NCBI GenBank assembly: GCA_965644295.1
Contig: CBFFRP010000219.1
Span: forward strand, 1 to 64,000
Direction of reading: 5' to 3'
DNA: 64,000 nucleotides
Origin: Paraphysomonas bandaiensis
Lineage: Eukaryota > Chrysophyceae
Part shown: positions 44,196 to 55,703 of the stretch, in pieces
Layout: each line of letters begins with the position of its first letter
Position numbering within the stretch: the stretch's first letter is position 1
Translations under genes and position numbers: made by a program
The notes under the pieces: generated by a model
What the model was told of the DNA's origin: nothing
Database searches by the model: none
What the model saw: the letters and a program-made list of their open reading frames with translations, nothing else

Positions 44196-45701
44196 CTGTT
44201 TTATTACTTGGTGTAGGAGTAAGTGTATACCTCAGTAATATACATTTAATAGAAGAACCGATTTAGTATTAGGCGTCATTTATTCTATACAAATTCACTG
44301 CATGCTTCCAAATATTAGAAATGTATCTATTCTTTTTTATCGTTCATTGCAACTTACTTAAAAGTTATGCTGCTAGATATTGACGACCTTACATTAAATA
44401 TATCAGTTATCAAATATATTTCATAGCTTTAATTCAAATAATACGATAATACTGTTTACTACTATAATTCAGAAACCTTTAACTTAGTTGCTTAGCTCTT
44501 AGCAAAACTCAACAGCTGCACTAAAGCGAGTGATGCACCCTTGGTCGCGCTACTGTTTCTGTTCGGGGAATAAATGTGCAAAAAACTTCTGATCATAATT
44601 TGTACATTTGTACGCATCAATACGGATCAACGCAAAGAAAGTAAAAAATAAGACTTAATTCACACTCAATGCTTGAATTATAAAATATGATCAATCTCAG
44701 TTATCGTCTGAAAGTCTAATTATTAGCAATGAGCGTCAAGAATCTGCACTAGATAGGTAGCTAGACCCTCAACAAAGTCGGACTCGCGCCTTTTCGTGAT
44801 GTTCTGGGGGATAAGTACCGGAGAGATTCTCTCTGGGAAACTAACGTGAGCTGCAAACATAGTTAGCAGATATTCTTCTGCCCACTCATAGCCGAATGCT
44901 TGTGTGGTACAAGGGACACCAATACGTGTCACTTGTGTAGACGTCTTTGGGCCCTGACGAATAAACAGGCATCCGGGACTGGGCCCACCTGAAGGGTAAC
45001 CGGGGTATTGGGCTGCCTGCTGAAGTCAAGCATCCGGGACGTTCACCTTAAGAACTCAGAGCAGAAGTGGTCGTACCTTGTTGCTTGCGGCGACGCACAA
45101 ACAGCTTCCGTAAATGTTCTTACAAAAGTATGTGCAATACTGGATACTGATCTCGTGTAAATAACCGAAGTAACATCTTTTTCACCACATATAGTTTGTT
45201 CGAATTGGACATTTCACTGAAGTTAACTTTGCTCTACACGTAAACCTTAACCTTGCTCTGTTGAACACAACGCACTTTCAAGTAAGAAATTATGATTATT
45301 ATTCTGAACACTTCACTACATATTCGTGTAACATATGTTGAAACATCTGTTCTTAGCAACATCTGTTTATCATATGTTCATCAGTCACTTCTATATCTTG
45401 TACAGTCACACATCAGTAACTGAATTTAATTCCTTTGTAACTATAATCACCCGTTACACCTATGAGTTGACTTTACCTATTGCACACTGTTAACTCACTT
45501 CAATTGCACAATATATATCACATCATATTGCAGAACTCAACATAGTTGACGGAGTAGACGACTACACCAAACATTATATGCTGTTGCTAAGAATGGTAGA
45601 AACGCTTAATTTATTTAAAATACACAGCACAGTAGAACTGATATACACATACCGCATAATAAATACAGCTACAAGCGAGAACACAACAGACATCCAGCCA
45701 A
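44196..45701. other. Convergent intergenic region
   Basis: 1.5 kb between two 3' ends. AT-rich. It holds a solo repeat arm at 44766-45111. No supported gene. Confidence 0.55.
44766..45111 (-). mobile_element. Solo arm of the foldback-element family
   Basis: It matches the right arm of the 21339-22874 element in the same orientation: ccctcaacaaagtcggactc, gaaactaacgtgagc, gcttgtgtggtacaagggac, acgaataaacaggcatccgg, ending acagcttccgtaaatg. The outer terminus is missing, so it is a truncated relic. Confidence 0.75.
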
Positions 45702-46946
45702 TTACTTATTACTAATTTGCGATAAACTTGTGAATGAAGTAAGAGATATATCGTCATCCTCTCTAGACGCCCGGGAGGGAGACTGCTTCGCGTGAGACCC
45801 AAGCGGAGCCAAAGACGCCAATTGTTTCCCTCTCTGGGGGCTCCAGTTATTTATTGAGTGCATTCGCCGCGACTCAGAGCTGTCTAAATATACTACCTCC
45901 TCTTCATCATCACTCGCATACGAATATCCACCACCAGCATATGACGATCCTTCATCACTGTACTGACTGTCCTCCTCATCTTCGTCGCCGACATAAGTGA
46001 ACTTTCCAGAATAGGGGTCTATGCTGGTCTGCAAAGAGCGCCGGGTGGAGTACAGTCCTTTGTGGAGATCACTGCCCTGTGTATTACTTCCCTCACGCCT
46101 AGAGCGCCGCTTTGATTGCATTAAATACACAAAGGCGAAAGAAGGCACGCATCGTGGTACGAAATCTGAAGCGCAAAACCAAAGAAAACCGAACAGGGGT
46201 GCAGTGGGGGAGGATACTGTGCGCTCAGAATGGAGCGCAACAGTCTTCAGAATTAGCATACATACACGCACCATGAAACAGATTGTAACAGTAACCAGGA
46301 CTCCAGTAAGGCGACTCAGCGCTGTACTAAACACAGACGATTGGTTTCCGTCAGAAGCCCGGTCAGCAAAAAGGCGCTGGTTCAGTTCGATTGAACTGTA
46401 TCGGTAGAACTTCACGATCAGTTTTACTCCATAAAAGGCTAGAAATCCAGAGTACATCAAATTCTTGATAGTATCAATAAAAGTATATGCTTCGAAAAAA
46501 GACGATTTAAAGAAGTCGTGGAGAGATGAAGACAACCCACACATAATAATGGCGACCAGGTCCGACAAACCAAAAACGACATTAGCTGTGAGGAGGCCGC
46601 CCATGCTGTACACAATACTGATATATACTCCCAGTTTTAACAGTCCGCTCCATTGAACACACACAACTGAAAATGCACCGAAAAAGAACATAGAAGAGAC
46701 GATGTGTACGATATAAAGACTGCGAGACGCGTATTCCATCTTGACCGCTATAACAAGAAACCTCGGCACCTCGAACACACACATGAGCAGCATCAGGATA
46801 AAGAATATCTTTGTCCACTCGTTCTTTGGAGACTTCCGTAAGGCGACACCGATATAAGCCGCCAGCAGCAGGTAGAGAAATGTACCAAACAAACCAGTCA
46901 CAAGAAACTCATCTTGAGATGGTTTGTACTCCGTTTCCTCGCCCAT
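45702..46946 (-). CDS. Seven-helix membrane protein, THH1/TOM1/TOM3-like
   Basis: Single exon, 414 aa from ATG 46946. Seven hydrophobic segments lie in the first 290 residues, for example LVTGLFGTFLYLLLAAYIGV, IFFILMLLMCVFEVPRFLVI and LVTVTICFMVRVCMLI. The last ends near CVPSFAFVYLMQSKRR, which resembles the closing helix of THH1/TOM1/TOM3 proteins. The C-terminal 130 residues are hydrophilic, rich in Ser, Asp, Glu and Tyr (GGGYSYASDDEEEVVYLDSS), and probably cytosolic. Family members in plants sit in vacuolar or other endomembranes; many stramenopiles carry paralogues. The family call rests on topology and a few motifs only. Confidence 0.6.
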   Translation of the reverse strand: MGEETEYKPSQDEFLVTGLFGTFLYLLLAAYIGVALRKSPKNEWTKIFFILMLLMCVFEVPRFLVIAVKMEYASRSLYIVHIVSSMFFFGAFSVVCVQWSGLLKLGVYISIVYSMGGLLTANVVFGLSDLVAIIMCGLSSSLHDFFKSSFFEAYTFIDTIKNLMYSGFLAFYGVKLIVKFYRYSSIELNQRLFADRASDGNQSSVFSTALSRLTGVLVTVTICFMVRVCMLILKTVALHSERTVSSPTAPLFGFLWFCASDFVPRCVPSFAFVYLMQSKRRSRREGSNTQGSDLHKGLYSTRRSLQTSIDPYSGKFTYVGDEDEEDSQYSDEGSSYAGGGYSYASDDEEEVVYLDSSESRRMHSINNWSPQRGKQLASLAPLGSHAKQSPSRASREDDDISLTSFTSLSQISNK

Positions 46947-47383
46947 CACTTTCTTCAGTAGGTTGAATTGGATCTCAGCTAATGAATAAGTTGACTAATA
47001 CTTTCCCGTGAGTCCTAACAGAGGCTTATATTAGACTAATAACAACTACGACGTAGCTAGATTACCACAACAACTATAGAAACACCTTCCATAAAACTAC
47101 GCAGATTCAAACACATACCTACAGCAGTACCTACCTACATCTATATATACAATACCTGCACACATATATATGAATACCAACCTACTGTACCTACCCACTG
47201 TACCTACCTACCTACTTACTACAGTACAGCCCTGTATTAATAAAATACAGAATAATACAGAAGTGGCCGTTGAAGGGCTGCTCAGTTATTCACTCCCTGA
47301 ACCACTACACATTAGAGTGACATATTACCAATAGTCCAGCCTCCCCTTCAGAAAATCGTCTTCATACGGTCACTATCTACACA
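46947..47383. other. Divergent promoter region, TOM1-like / RING gene
   Basis: 437 bp. It contains a degenerate TACC/CTAC tetranucleotide tract (47110-47225) and acagcagtac at 47121. No ORF. Confidence 0.5.
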
Positions 47384-48236
47384 ATGGCATCATTTCTTAG
47401 TCCCACTCATAACGAAAACCCTGCTAGCACAATGTACCAGACACCAGGGAATGAAAATTCCACTGATAATGCTCGTACGCTTTTCTCCAGCCCGAACACC
47501 AAAGAATCATCTTCGGAAACTGAAGTGACTGATGCTGAGCGTGAAAGGAAGGATGCCGAACAAGTTCAAAGGGAGATTGAAGAAAGTGAACGTCTTGCGT
47601 TTCAACTAATGGAAGAAGAGAGCATGAGGGCATATCAGATGCAGGTCGAGTATATGACAGCCAATCCTGATTTGTTTAGTCAAGAAGAGATGCAAGCCTT
47701 AAATTTAGTATTAAGTGAACAAGGAAACAATGATCAAGATGAAGAAGAGGTTGATGAAGATTTAAATTCAAGCGATGCTAGCAACTGGACGTACGAACAG
47801 CTACTGGAGATTGGTCAGGCTGTGGGAGGTTCGTGGTATATTGCAGTATAATAGTCTACCTCAAATAAACACAGACGTTAAAACCGAAAGATGGCGACTG
47901 AGATCACAACAAGTCATAGATTCTATTCCTGCAGTACAATACGATGATATCACTAAGGTGTTTTTCGTATTCTTCATAGCTAAACTGATAACAGCATCTG
48001 CAGAACTCTGAGCAGTATAGATCCTTGGATTTGTCATGTCCAGTATGCATGGATGATTACGCAAGTGATGACAAAATTAATGTTTTACCATGCGGGCATT
48101 ACTTTCATGGAGCATGCTGTGAGGGGTGGCTTCAAGTAAGTGAGCGATTGTACTGCCGACTCTATAATAAAAATCTCTGTTACAGGACAACAATAGCTGC
48201 CCTATGTGCAAGAAAAAGATAACACAATCGCCTTAG
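47384..48236 (+). CDS. RING-H2 E3 ubiquitin ligase, BIG BROTHER-like
   Basis: Four exons (47384-47828, 47875-47957, about 48013-48135, 48186-48236), introns of 46-55 nt, 233 aa. The N-terminal 145 residues are acidic with a helical Glu-rich stretch. The segment WTYEQLLEIGQAVG resembles the conserved helix preceding the RING in plant BIG BROTHER-type ligases. The RING-H2 finger is complete: C185-x2-C188, C203, H205, H208, C211, C222-x2-C225 (CPVCMDDY, LPCGHYFHGACC, NSCPMC). The protein should transfer ubiquitin from an E2 to unknown substrates. The acceptor of exon 3 could be shifted by one codon. Confidence 0.87.
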
Positions 48237-48927
48237 TATTTTTTCGTGCTGTTGCTTTTACACATATGTATAATGGTTGCGCCTGTTTTGTGCATGAGGT
48301 AAAACATATATCCTTAGCAGTGGTGAGCTGCTACCACTCTTCAACGTAATATATAGCAAATACATTTTCGACACTAGAGGTAAACCAAAAACTGAGAATT
48401 TTGATATCATGGTTTTTAAAGAAGCACGTAATTAGAATTTAGTCGTGCATTACACACAAAGTTAATATACTTTGAACTACCAAGGCTGTGCATCAGTTGA
48501 TTTTCACTTAATTGGCATTTATTGAACGTGGGATAACCAATCATAATTATAGCAGTTATTTTAAATATTGAAAATACAATCAATTCTGTCATCATTAACT
48601 AATTGGAGATACTAATAGTATCAAATTATTATTAAATTATCAGTATCTAAGTTGTGAACTTCTATTGAATGTAACCCCGCTTAAGGTGTATGCAAAAACT
48701 TAGCTTCCTCGAAACGAGGACAACGTCTATCATTTATGTGACTAACAATGAATATACATGTTATTATCATTCAAATAGTAATAAAAGTGTAAACCTGAGC
48801 TGTTTAACAGTAAACTACATTCGTAAATATTTACTTTTATACATACAAACGAAGCTGATACAAATGTAATCCCACAGCCTTTCCCAGCGACACCAAATTA
48901 CTGGATAAACGATATTGCTGCAGGGTA
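48237..48927. other. Short convergent intergenic region
   Basis: 691 bp, strongly AT-rich, between the RING and BAG-like genes. No gene and, unlike the other convergent gaps in this window, no copy of the foldback repeat family. Confidence 0.5.
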
Positions 48928-49842
48928 TCAATCGCTTCTATTTTCTAGCATAAGGAGAAGGTCTGATATATGTTGTTCTTTGGCTTGAAGTTCGGTTCGA
49001 AGTTTTGCAATTATTTCGTCTTTCTTTTTTAATTCCAGGATGTGCTGCTCACGCAGTGAATCTAGGTTTTCCTCTTCTTCCTCCTCAGCGGTAGATTGCC
49101 CAGTGACTTCCATTTCTTCAGACTCTGGAGCATTATCTGCCTCATTATCTTTCGTATCTGTTACTTCGTCTTCCATATCAAAGGTTGCGAAATCAGCGGA
49201 GTTATTTTCCGCACTTTCATGGGAAGTTTCTGTATCAACACTGAATTCCTCAGAGGTAGTCTCCCGCTGTGAAAGTTGGGTATGGCTTAACTCTTCGTAC
49301 TGATTGTGGAGTTCCTTTGCTCTTTGCAAGAGTTCTTCAATTTTTTTGTTAAGATTTTTGCGCTGGGATCTCGCTTCTGCCTTTCCACTGTGCAAGTCAC
49401 ACGTCTGAACTGCATCCAGACCCATGAATTGAAGCTTATCGATGTCACCAATAATTTGAGCTAAAGTATTCTTAGATTTGAATACTTCCTCCAAATCAGC
49501 GGTGTCTGTTGCCTTCTCTATGTCATCCACTCGACCTGCAAGGTTGTTATACTGAGACTCCAACTTGTACAGTGTTGTCAGGGCTTTAGCGGACTCAACG
49601 GAGTACTGCTTTGGTGTAGCCTGTAGAGGCCTCCCTTCAGCTCTATCATAAACCGGTGATGTGCGCGTTCTAATAGGAGAGTGTTCTAGCCCAACTGACT
49701 TAACGTGAGATGGACGATCCGCATAGCTGTGATTACTATGACTAGCATCCTTACGCCATCGACGCGTATCTGCCGCAGACTCATTCGCCACAGGCTCACC
49801 CTTACCTTTTCCGTTGTTAATCTTAATCTGAATTCGACCCAT
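48928..49842 (-). CDS. BAG-domain-like coiled-coil protein
   Basis: Single exon, 304 aa. The N terminus is basic and polar (MGRIQIKINNGKGKGE). Residues about 85-190 form three predicted helices whose pattern fits a BAG domain: LYKLESQYNNLAGRVDDIEK, LAQIIGDIDKLQFMGLDAVQ and EARSQRKNLNKKIEELLQRA. An acidic stretch follows (EEEEEEN) and a C-terminal heptad coiled coil (ELKKKDEIIAKLRTELQAKE). BAG domains bind the HSP70 nucleotide-binding domain and act as exchange factors. The match is by pattern, so confidence is moderate. An alternative is a plain coiled-coil structural protein. Confidence 0.55.
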   Translation of the reverse strand: MGRIQIKINNGKGKGEPVANESAADTRRWRKDASHSNHSYADRPSHVKSVGLEHSPIRTRTSPVYDRAEGRPLQATPKQYSVESAKALTTLYKLESQYNNLAGRVDDIEKATDTADLEEVFKSKNTLAQIIGDIDKLQFMGLDAVQTCDLHSGKAEARSQRKNLNKKIEELLQRAKELHNQYEELSHTQLSQRETTSEEFSVDTETSHESAENNSADFATFDMEDEVTDTKDNEADNAPESEEMEVTGQSTAEEEEEENLDSLREQHILELKKKDEIIAKLRTELQAKEQHISDLLLMLENRSD

Positions 49843-50735
49843 TGTCTGTAGTTGTAATAGTGATATTCGCTTCTTATAAATTGTGACAAGACTGAAGACT
49901 TGTACGAAATATTCTTACTTCCAAATTCAACCTCAAGCAATTCCAGAGTTCTTACTTCTTCAATTTTCCAGAAAACAAGCCAAAATGATCAGGCTGCTGG
50001 TGGTGATGTCTATGTATGTATGTATGTATGTATGTATGTATGTATGTATGTATGTATGTATGTATGTATGTATGTATGTATGTATGTATGTATGTATGTA
50101 TGTATGTATGTATGTATGTATGTATGTATGTATGTATGTATGTATGTATGTATGTATGTATGTATGTATGTATGTATGTATGTATGTATGTATGTATGTA
50201 TGTATGTATGTATGTATGTATGTATGTATGTATGTATGTATGTATGTATGTATGTATGTATGTATGTATGTATGTATGTATGTATGTATGTATGTATGTA
50301 TGTATGTATGTATGTATGTATGTATGTATGTATGTATGTATGTATGTATGTATGTATGTATGTATGTATGTATGTATGTATGTATGTATGTATGTATGTA
50401 TGTATGTATGTATGTATGTATGTATGTATGTATGTATGTATGTATGTATGTATGTATGTATGTATGTATGTATGTATGTATGTATGTATGTATGTATGTA
50501 TGTATGTATGTATGTATGTATGTATGTATGTATGTATGTATGTATGTATGTATGTATGTATGTATGTATGTATGTATGTATGTATGTATCCATTGGCGAA
50601 GATGTGTGGTACACTGTATACTGTGTATATGGTGGTGAGGTAGAGTATGAGTGTTTGCAAGTATGATTAGAGCGCATTTATCCATAAGATTTACAACACT
50701 CCTCTCTGGATTGGAGTGCCAATAAATCAACAAGT
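49843..50735. promoter_or_regulatory. Divergent promoter region, BAG-like / CBP80, with microsatellite
   Basis: 893 bp between two start codons, two thirds of it a perfect tetranucleotide array (50011-50589). The remaining flanks are 168 bp on the BAG side and 146 bp on the CBP80 side. Long frames over this region read as poly-YVCM or poly-HTYI and are not genes. Confidence 0.6.
50011..50589. repeat. Perfect (TATG)n microsatellite, about 145 copies
   Basis: 579 bp of uninterrupted TATG/TGTA repeats with no visible substitution. Such length and purity imply recent expansion and probable length variation; the assembled length may be approximate. Confidence 0.98.
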
Positions 50736-53700
50736 ATGGGTGACAGAGATAGCGGATACCGGGGCTACTCTGGGATGACCGAGAGACGCGGACGACGCAA
50801 TAATTATGGTGGCGGCTATAGGAACGAGTATGGAGGTAACAACTACCGCAGTGGGCGGGGGGGATACAATCAGAGGCGAGGATACAATGATAATTATCAG
50901 GGTAGAGGAGGATACAATGAAAATTATCAGGGTAGAGGGGGGTATGTTGGTGGAGCTCTGAGCACAGAGAGACCTCGCCCTATGGGCGGTAGAGGCAGAG
51001 GGAGATTCGGAAAGAAGCCGGGTATATAGATGTTTATGCTCTACGTGCGCCGTTAGTTAATACTTATTATAGATAATATGATGGAGCGTCCTGGACATGT
51101 GGCTGTGCCGGAGGAGGTACTTCGCATAAGTATATTGTCGCATTTTACGAACAGATGTTAGGTTCAACTCATCACACAACTTGTGGTTGGAATCGGGAAT
51201 TTTACGGACTCCGAAACCTACGATGCATTGGCAACAAGCATTAAGGAAGTCGCTGAGCTTTTGCTAATGAAAGGTCGATTTATAGAAATTTCCTTACTAT
51301 GGTATAACATGTTGTGTAGGCGATTTGGCAACATACGCCACTGAAATTTCGAATTTATTTGTTAAATGTTTCTCACAGCTGACAATGCAAACTCCAGCAA
51401 TTGCGACATTACTTTCGTTAGTTTCTCGAGGTGACCGAACTTTTGCCGATCTGGTAGTTGGGAAACTTTTGAGTGAGCTACTGACATCTATGAAAGATGG
51501 AGATGTGATCGTTGCTCGCAATCTCCTCAGAGGGCTTGGGTGCTTGGCATCCTCTGGTGCGGTATCTATGGATGGCGAGGGGCAAGGAGTTGGGCTTTTG
51601 GATATACTTGACAGCCTCTGTCGTGTCGCGGAGGGGGAAGTTTTTGCAACTGCTACTTTCTCAGTGGGAGTTGAAGTGACTGTATTTTTGTTGGCTTCGC
51701 TAGTACCCTACATTGTCCACGCTCTCCAAAGAAGTCAGGCCGAGGGGATAGCTTCTCGTATTGCGGCTATATGTCGTCGTGTGGCACCACAAGCTGACGC
51801 TGAGGATGCATCTCTGCGGTGGCGTAGCTGCTATGATGTGGGGGGATCTCAGGAAGTCTTTCATGTCAACATTGAAGGCACAACGCCTCCACCTCCTGCT
51901 GTAGATTCGACTACTAGAAATTCCAACCCCTGTGCGTCTCCCCGTGATGCAGTGTGCTGGGATTCTCTCTGGGAGGTAATATCAGACGTTGTCCTGTATA
52001 TTTTACTCGCCTGTGTCATTGGGCATCTTTGTTTACGCTGCAGTTTATCATGATAATAATATTGCTATATCAGGTGTGTAAGGTCGCTGATGATATCCTT
52101 ACCTCTGTACATGAGACTAATGGGGCCAGTATGGACTCAACGTCAGTCCCAAAATGCCTGCTTCTTGTGTGGATGGCTGAAGAGCTTCAGGAGGAACTAC
52201 GCAAAGATGTTGCACAGGTTGTACCGGGTACTCCTCAGGAGGGGGTGGAAGTGCACGATGCACCGGCATCCCTTCCTCCACGTCTTATATTGAGTATTAC
52301 CCCTAGTGATTTGGAGACTATATTGACCTCGACATCGTTCGCCCTGATGGCTGGACCCAGTGGTGATGGCTATCTTGCGGCGTCTACAGCTGTGGGGTCT
52401 AAAACAGAGCGCGCGAAATTTTCCAACAACTCTGCAACTGGGTACGCTTCTTGGATGAGCTTAAGATTTAATCTTTTTGATGAGGAGATGGGTCAACATG
52501 CTACTACCGCTCTCACCACTCTTTCTCTCCTTGAGCTGGTGACCGCACGGGACTATTTTAGGAGTGTACTTCGCTTTTTTGAACCATTCATTCGTGATGA
52601 TGGGACATGTGTTGGATCTATTACGTTGTTGTGTTCCCACCTCGCCAGTGTGAATCAGTTCTTTCCCTCTGACGCTCATTTGGAGTATGTTCTGGTGGAA
52701 ACACTGCTCCTAATGATACTTCAAGTGCCGGCCGTTAACCCGTGTTTGGTACAACGGGTTACACTCGAGCTTTGTCAACAGTCACCAGAAATACCTCCTG
52801 TCTTGGCAGCAGGTTGTTTAGACTTCCATGTACTATCCATCTAACTACCTAACAATACTATGTCTAGCCATTGCTGCGAGCTATGAGTTAATCCCTGCAC
52901 TGAATGTAGCCTCTTGGAGGGAGATGGCGAACTACCTTTCCGTTCATCTTGCGAATACACATTTGGCTTGGCCGTATTGGCAGTACTGGGGAGAGGAGTA
53001 CTCGACCATTGTATCGAGCGAAGAATTCTCTGTAGTCGGAAATTCCCAGAAAACCTTTCTGGACCTTTTGGTGGGGCAGTGTACACGCCTCTCTCTTCCC
53101 GACAGGATGCACAAAGCTGTGGGTGAAGGCTTAACTGCGGTTGTCCCAGCGGATGAGTCCGTTTTTGCACCCCGATGTACACACTTTGCTATATCTACAG
53201 ATGGTGCGTGCATTTCTGTGTATATTATCACTCTTACCTTATTGCATTGTTTTCATATCTACTATGTGCATCAGGGATATGCACAGGAGTAGGTGCCCTA
53301 GAATCAGCAGCAAACGGCGTCATTCGGCGTTTAATGAACCGCGAATCTCCTGAAGATCTCGGTGCATGGCTGGAGGGCACTCACGAGGGTATTGATGATG
53401 ATTTCCAAATGCAGGGATGGCGGTTAGTGGTGTTAATGGAGGGAATACTGTGCCGTGGCGCGGTGACCGGTGGTACCATATCTGGTATGATAGGACTTAT
53501 TGACAGATATCGTGATCCTCTGATGGATCTGTCGCTTGCATTCGATGGGGCATACCAGGTACCCCTGTGCGCATGTCTAAAGTATTGCTTGCTTACAAGT
53601 GTATAAATAGACTCTTGCGGGTGTGTTGTTTTCTTGTTTACATCACCAGTGCGCTCTCCTGCATATCACGCTTGACGCCCTCATGCGCCGTGCTATACTT

Positions 53701-54426
53701 CACCCATCTGCTGTGGTGTCATTCATGACACAAGTAGGAGAGACTGCTCCGGGAGGCTTACATCTGGATGAAATCCACAAAAATCAGTGGGTCTGGAAGT
53801 TAGTAGAGGTGTCGATGGATCGATGTCTCGACATTGTGAAGGCTGCGGTCAATATGCAGAACAACGCGGCTGTGTCCAGTCAGTCTGCACCTGCACCTAG
53901 TGGTGACATGGAAGTAGATGGTGATATGACCGAGGGCGCTGAATCGAATGGTGATTGTAGGCGAGTGCGAGGCGATGGAAGCAATGAAGCAGTGGTCGTA
54001 CCGGAGGAGATCTCTTCCGCCGTAGCGGGTGCAGCGGACGGGTCTCGCAAGATGTACTCCGCGTTGGTAACACACCTGCTGGTCCGATTACATGGCTGTC
54101 ACAGCCAGCTGGTGGTAGATGGATCTGAGACGGAGATAAGTAGGAGTGAAGGAACTATTACTTGTTTAGACCCGGGTCTTATTGCACGTACCTCTATGTT
54201 GCACAGAGTTCTCAGGATATTCCATCTCACAGAGAAAGGTCTTGTTTCTGGTCTAGCTCAAGGCACGAGTCTACCACCTGTGACTGCACGCGGTGAGGTT
54301 AGTCAAAATGTGTTGGAAGCATTACAAGTACAAGGTCGACCTGATCCTGGAGACGGTACCGCCCTTGTTGATGTTCTGGGAGGACCTGCGAAGAGAATAT
54401 GGAATTACTACAGCCATTTGAACTAA
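50736..54426 (+). CDS. NCBP1: Nuclear cap-binding protein large subunit (CBP80) with RGG-rich N terminus
   Basis: Eight exons: 50736-51021, 51073-51116, 51162-51273, 51320-51975, 52074-52812, 52868-53203, 53275-53558 and 53650-54426. The product is 1,077 aa and every phase fits. Residues 1-95 are an RGG/GYN-rich low-complexity segment (RGGYNQRRGYNDNYQGRGGY). It joins to the CBP80 body through a 51-nt intron that removes the apparent stop at 51027. The body shows the MIF4G-like helical repeats of CBP80: TPAIATLLSLVSRGDRTFAD, LLRGLGCLASSG, then ANYLSVHLANTHLAWPYWQY in the second domain. With CBP20 it binds the m7G cap of nuclear transcripts and supports splicing and export. Alternative: exon 1 is a separate 97-aa RGG gene and CBP80 starts at ATG 51078. 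Confidence 0.85.
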
Positions 54427-55040
54427 AGGAGGTTCTCTAGACATACCGCATGGGTAAATGTGATTGTGGCGTTTTGATCCATTTAACATTTTGTCATTCC
54501 AATTAAGAGCTATAATTTAATTCTTGAGTCAATTTTATTCCTCTTCCTTGTTTATCATGTAACATGTATGTCTTCGCTTACAGCACTGTTCCAGTCTTTG
54601 TTGGGATGCATATAGTTCTCCAAGATAGTGATGCATTCTATTAAAGATGACATGATGTAGTATAGAGTCGATCCTATATGATTATTATCTCTGCAACTGA
54701 AGTATCGTGAATCAGTGAAGATCATCAGTGGCTGCTATTGAAAGGACAAGATACTGCAGATGATCAATTTTTAGTAAAACAATTGTTGCGAACATGAGTA
54801 ATACCTAATAACTAGTAAAACAATATAAGGTATATATTGGAAAACCACCACAAATCTTGCCAGATACTACAACATTTGCTGAGGAATCCATTTGTAAGTG
54901 ACGATGACCTGCTATGCAGTAGCATTTATGAAACAACACTACTTCATGCTTCATGCATATTATGTAATATGTAACACCTATGCATAAAACGTATCTATAA
55001 TTTAAATCTTCAATTTCTATCTTGATCGTGAAAAAGTACT

Positions 55041-55523
55041 GAAATTCCCTCAACAAAGTCGGACTCGCACCTCTTCTTGGTGTTCTGGTTCTGGGGGATA
55101 AGTACGGGAGTTATTTCTCCGGTAAACTAACGTGAGCCGCAAACATAGACAGAAGATTTCAGATAACGTTCTGCCCATTCATAGCCAAATGCTTGTGTGG
55201 TACAAGGACACTTGTGTAGACGTCTTTGGGCCCTGGCGAATAAACAGACATCCGGAAATGGCTCACCTCAAGGGCATCCAGGGCATTGGGCTACCTACTT
55301 AAGTCAAGAATCTGGACTGTTCACCTTAAGGACTCAAAACTCCTGAAGTTAGCAGATGTCAGGTATATCGACATTCTGCATTCTCACTGCGTTTGCTTTG
55401 AGTGATTGTACCTTGGTGCTTCTGGTGACGCACAAGCAGCTTTCGTAGCTTTCAGTATTAGAGGGTATCAGAGTTAAGCACTGACCCTTACACGCCTTTT
55501 GCTAATAATAAAACACTCACTAC
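55041..55523 (-). mobile_element. Full-length solo arm of the foldback-element family
   Basis: It runs from gaaattccctcaacaaagtc to the outer terminus cactcactac, in right-arm orientation, with all interior landmarks (gcttgtgtggtacaaggaca, ttagcagatgtcaggtatat, gacgcacaagcagctttcgt). No partner arm is visible nearby, so it is either a solo arm or a one-ended remnant. Confidence 0.8.
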
Positions 55524-55581
55524 TAATATTCATAAATGTAGTTCACAGGGTTTTCATGTACATCAGCTCCTGGATTTTAAC

Positions 55582-55703
55582 CAGGGCCTGGTAACCGTTA
55601 ATGGCCCATTAATGGTAGTGCAGTTCCCGGCAAATATAATGGCATTATTGACAAATGTCCCGGCAATTATAATGGCATTACCATTAACGGTTACCAGGCC
55701 CTG
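55582..55703. mobile_element. 122-bp hAT-type MITE with 8-bp target duplication
   Basis: Perfect terminal inverted repeats begin cagggcctggtaaccgttaa and end with the complement ...ggttaccaggccctg. The flanks carry an exact 8-bp direct repeat attttaac (55574-55581 and 55704-55711). CAGGG termini plus an 8-bp duplication are diagnostic of hAT transposition. The interior has a duplicated cccggcaaatataatggcat-like word and no ORF. Confidence 0.92.

Noticed and set aside
44723-44932. Short ORFs in the repeat arms (PCTTQAFGYEWAEEYLL type) as a transposon protein.
   Set aside because: The similarity between copies is at the nucleotide level and frames are broken in other copies; no known domain.
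49883-50733. Six long ORFs of poly-YVCM or poly-HTYI on both strands.
   Set aside because: They are translations of the tetranucleotide microsatellite, which lacks stops in every frame.
51078-54426. CBP80 starting at ATG 51078 with the RGG ORF as an independent gene.
   Set aside because: Kept only as an alternative, because a 51-nt intron joins the two in phase and the 48-bp spacing is very small for two genes.
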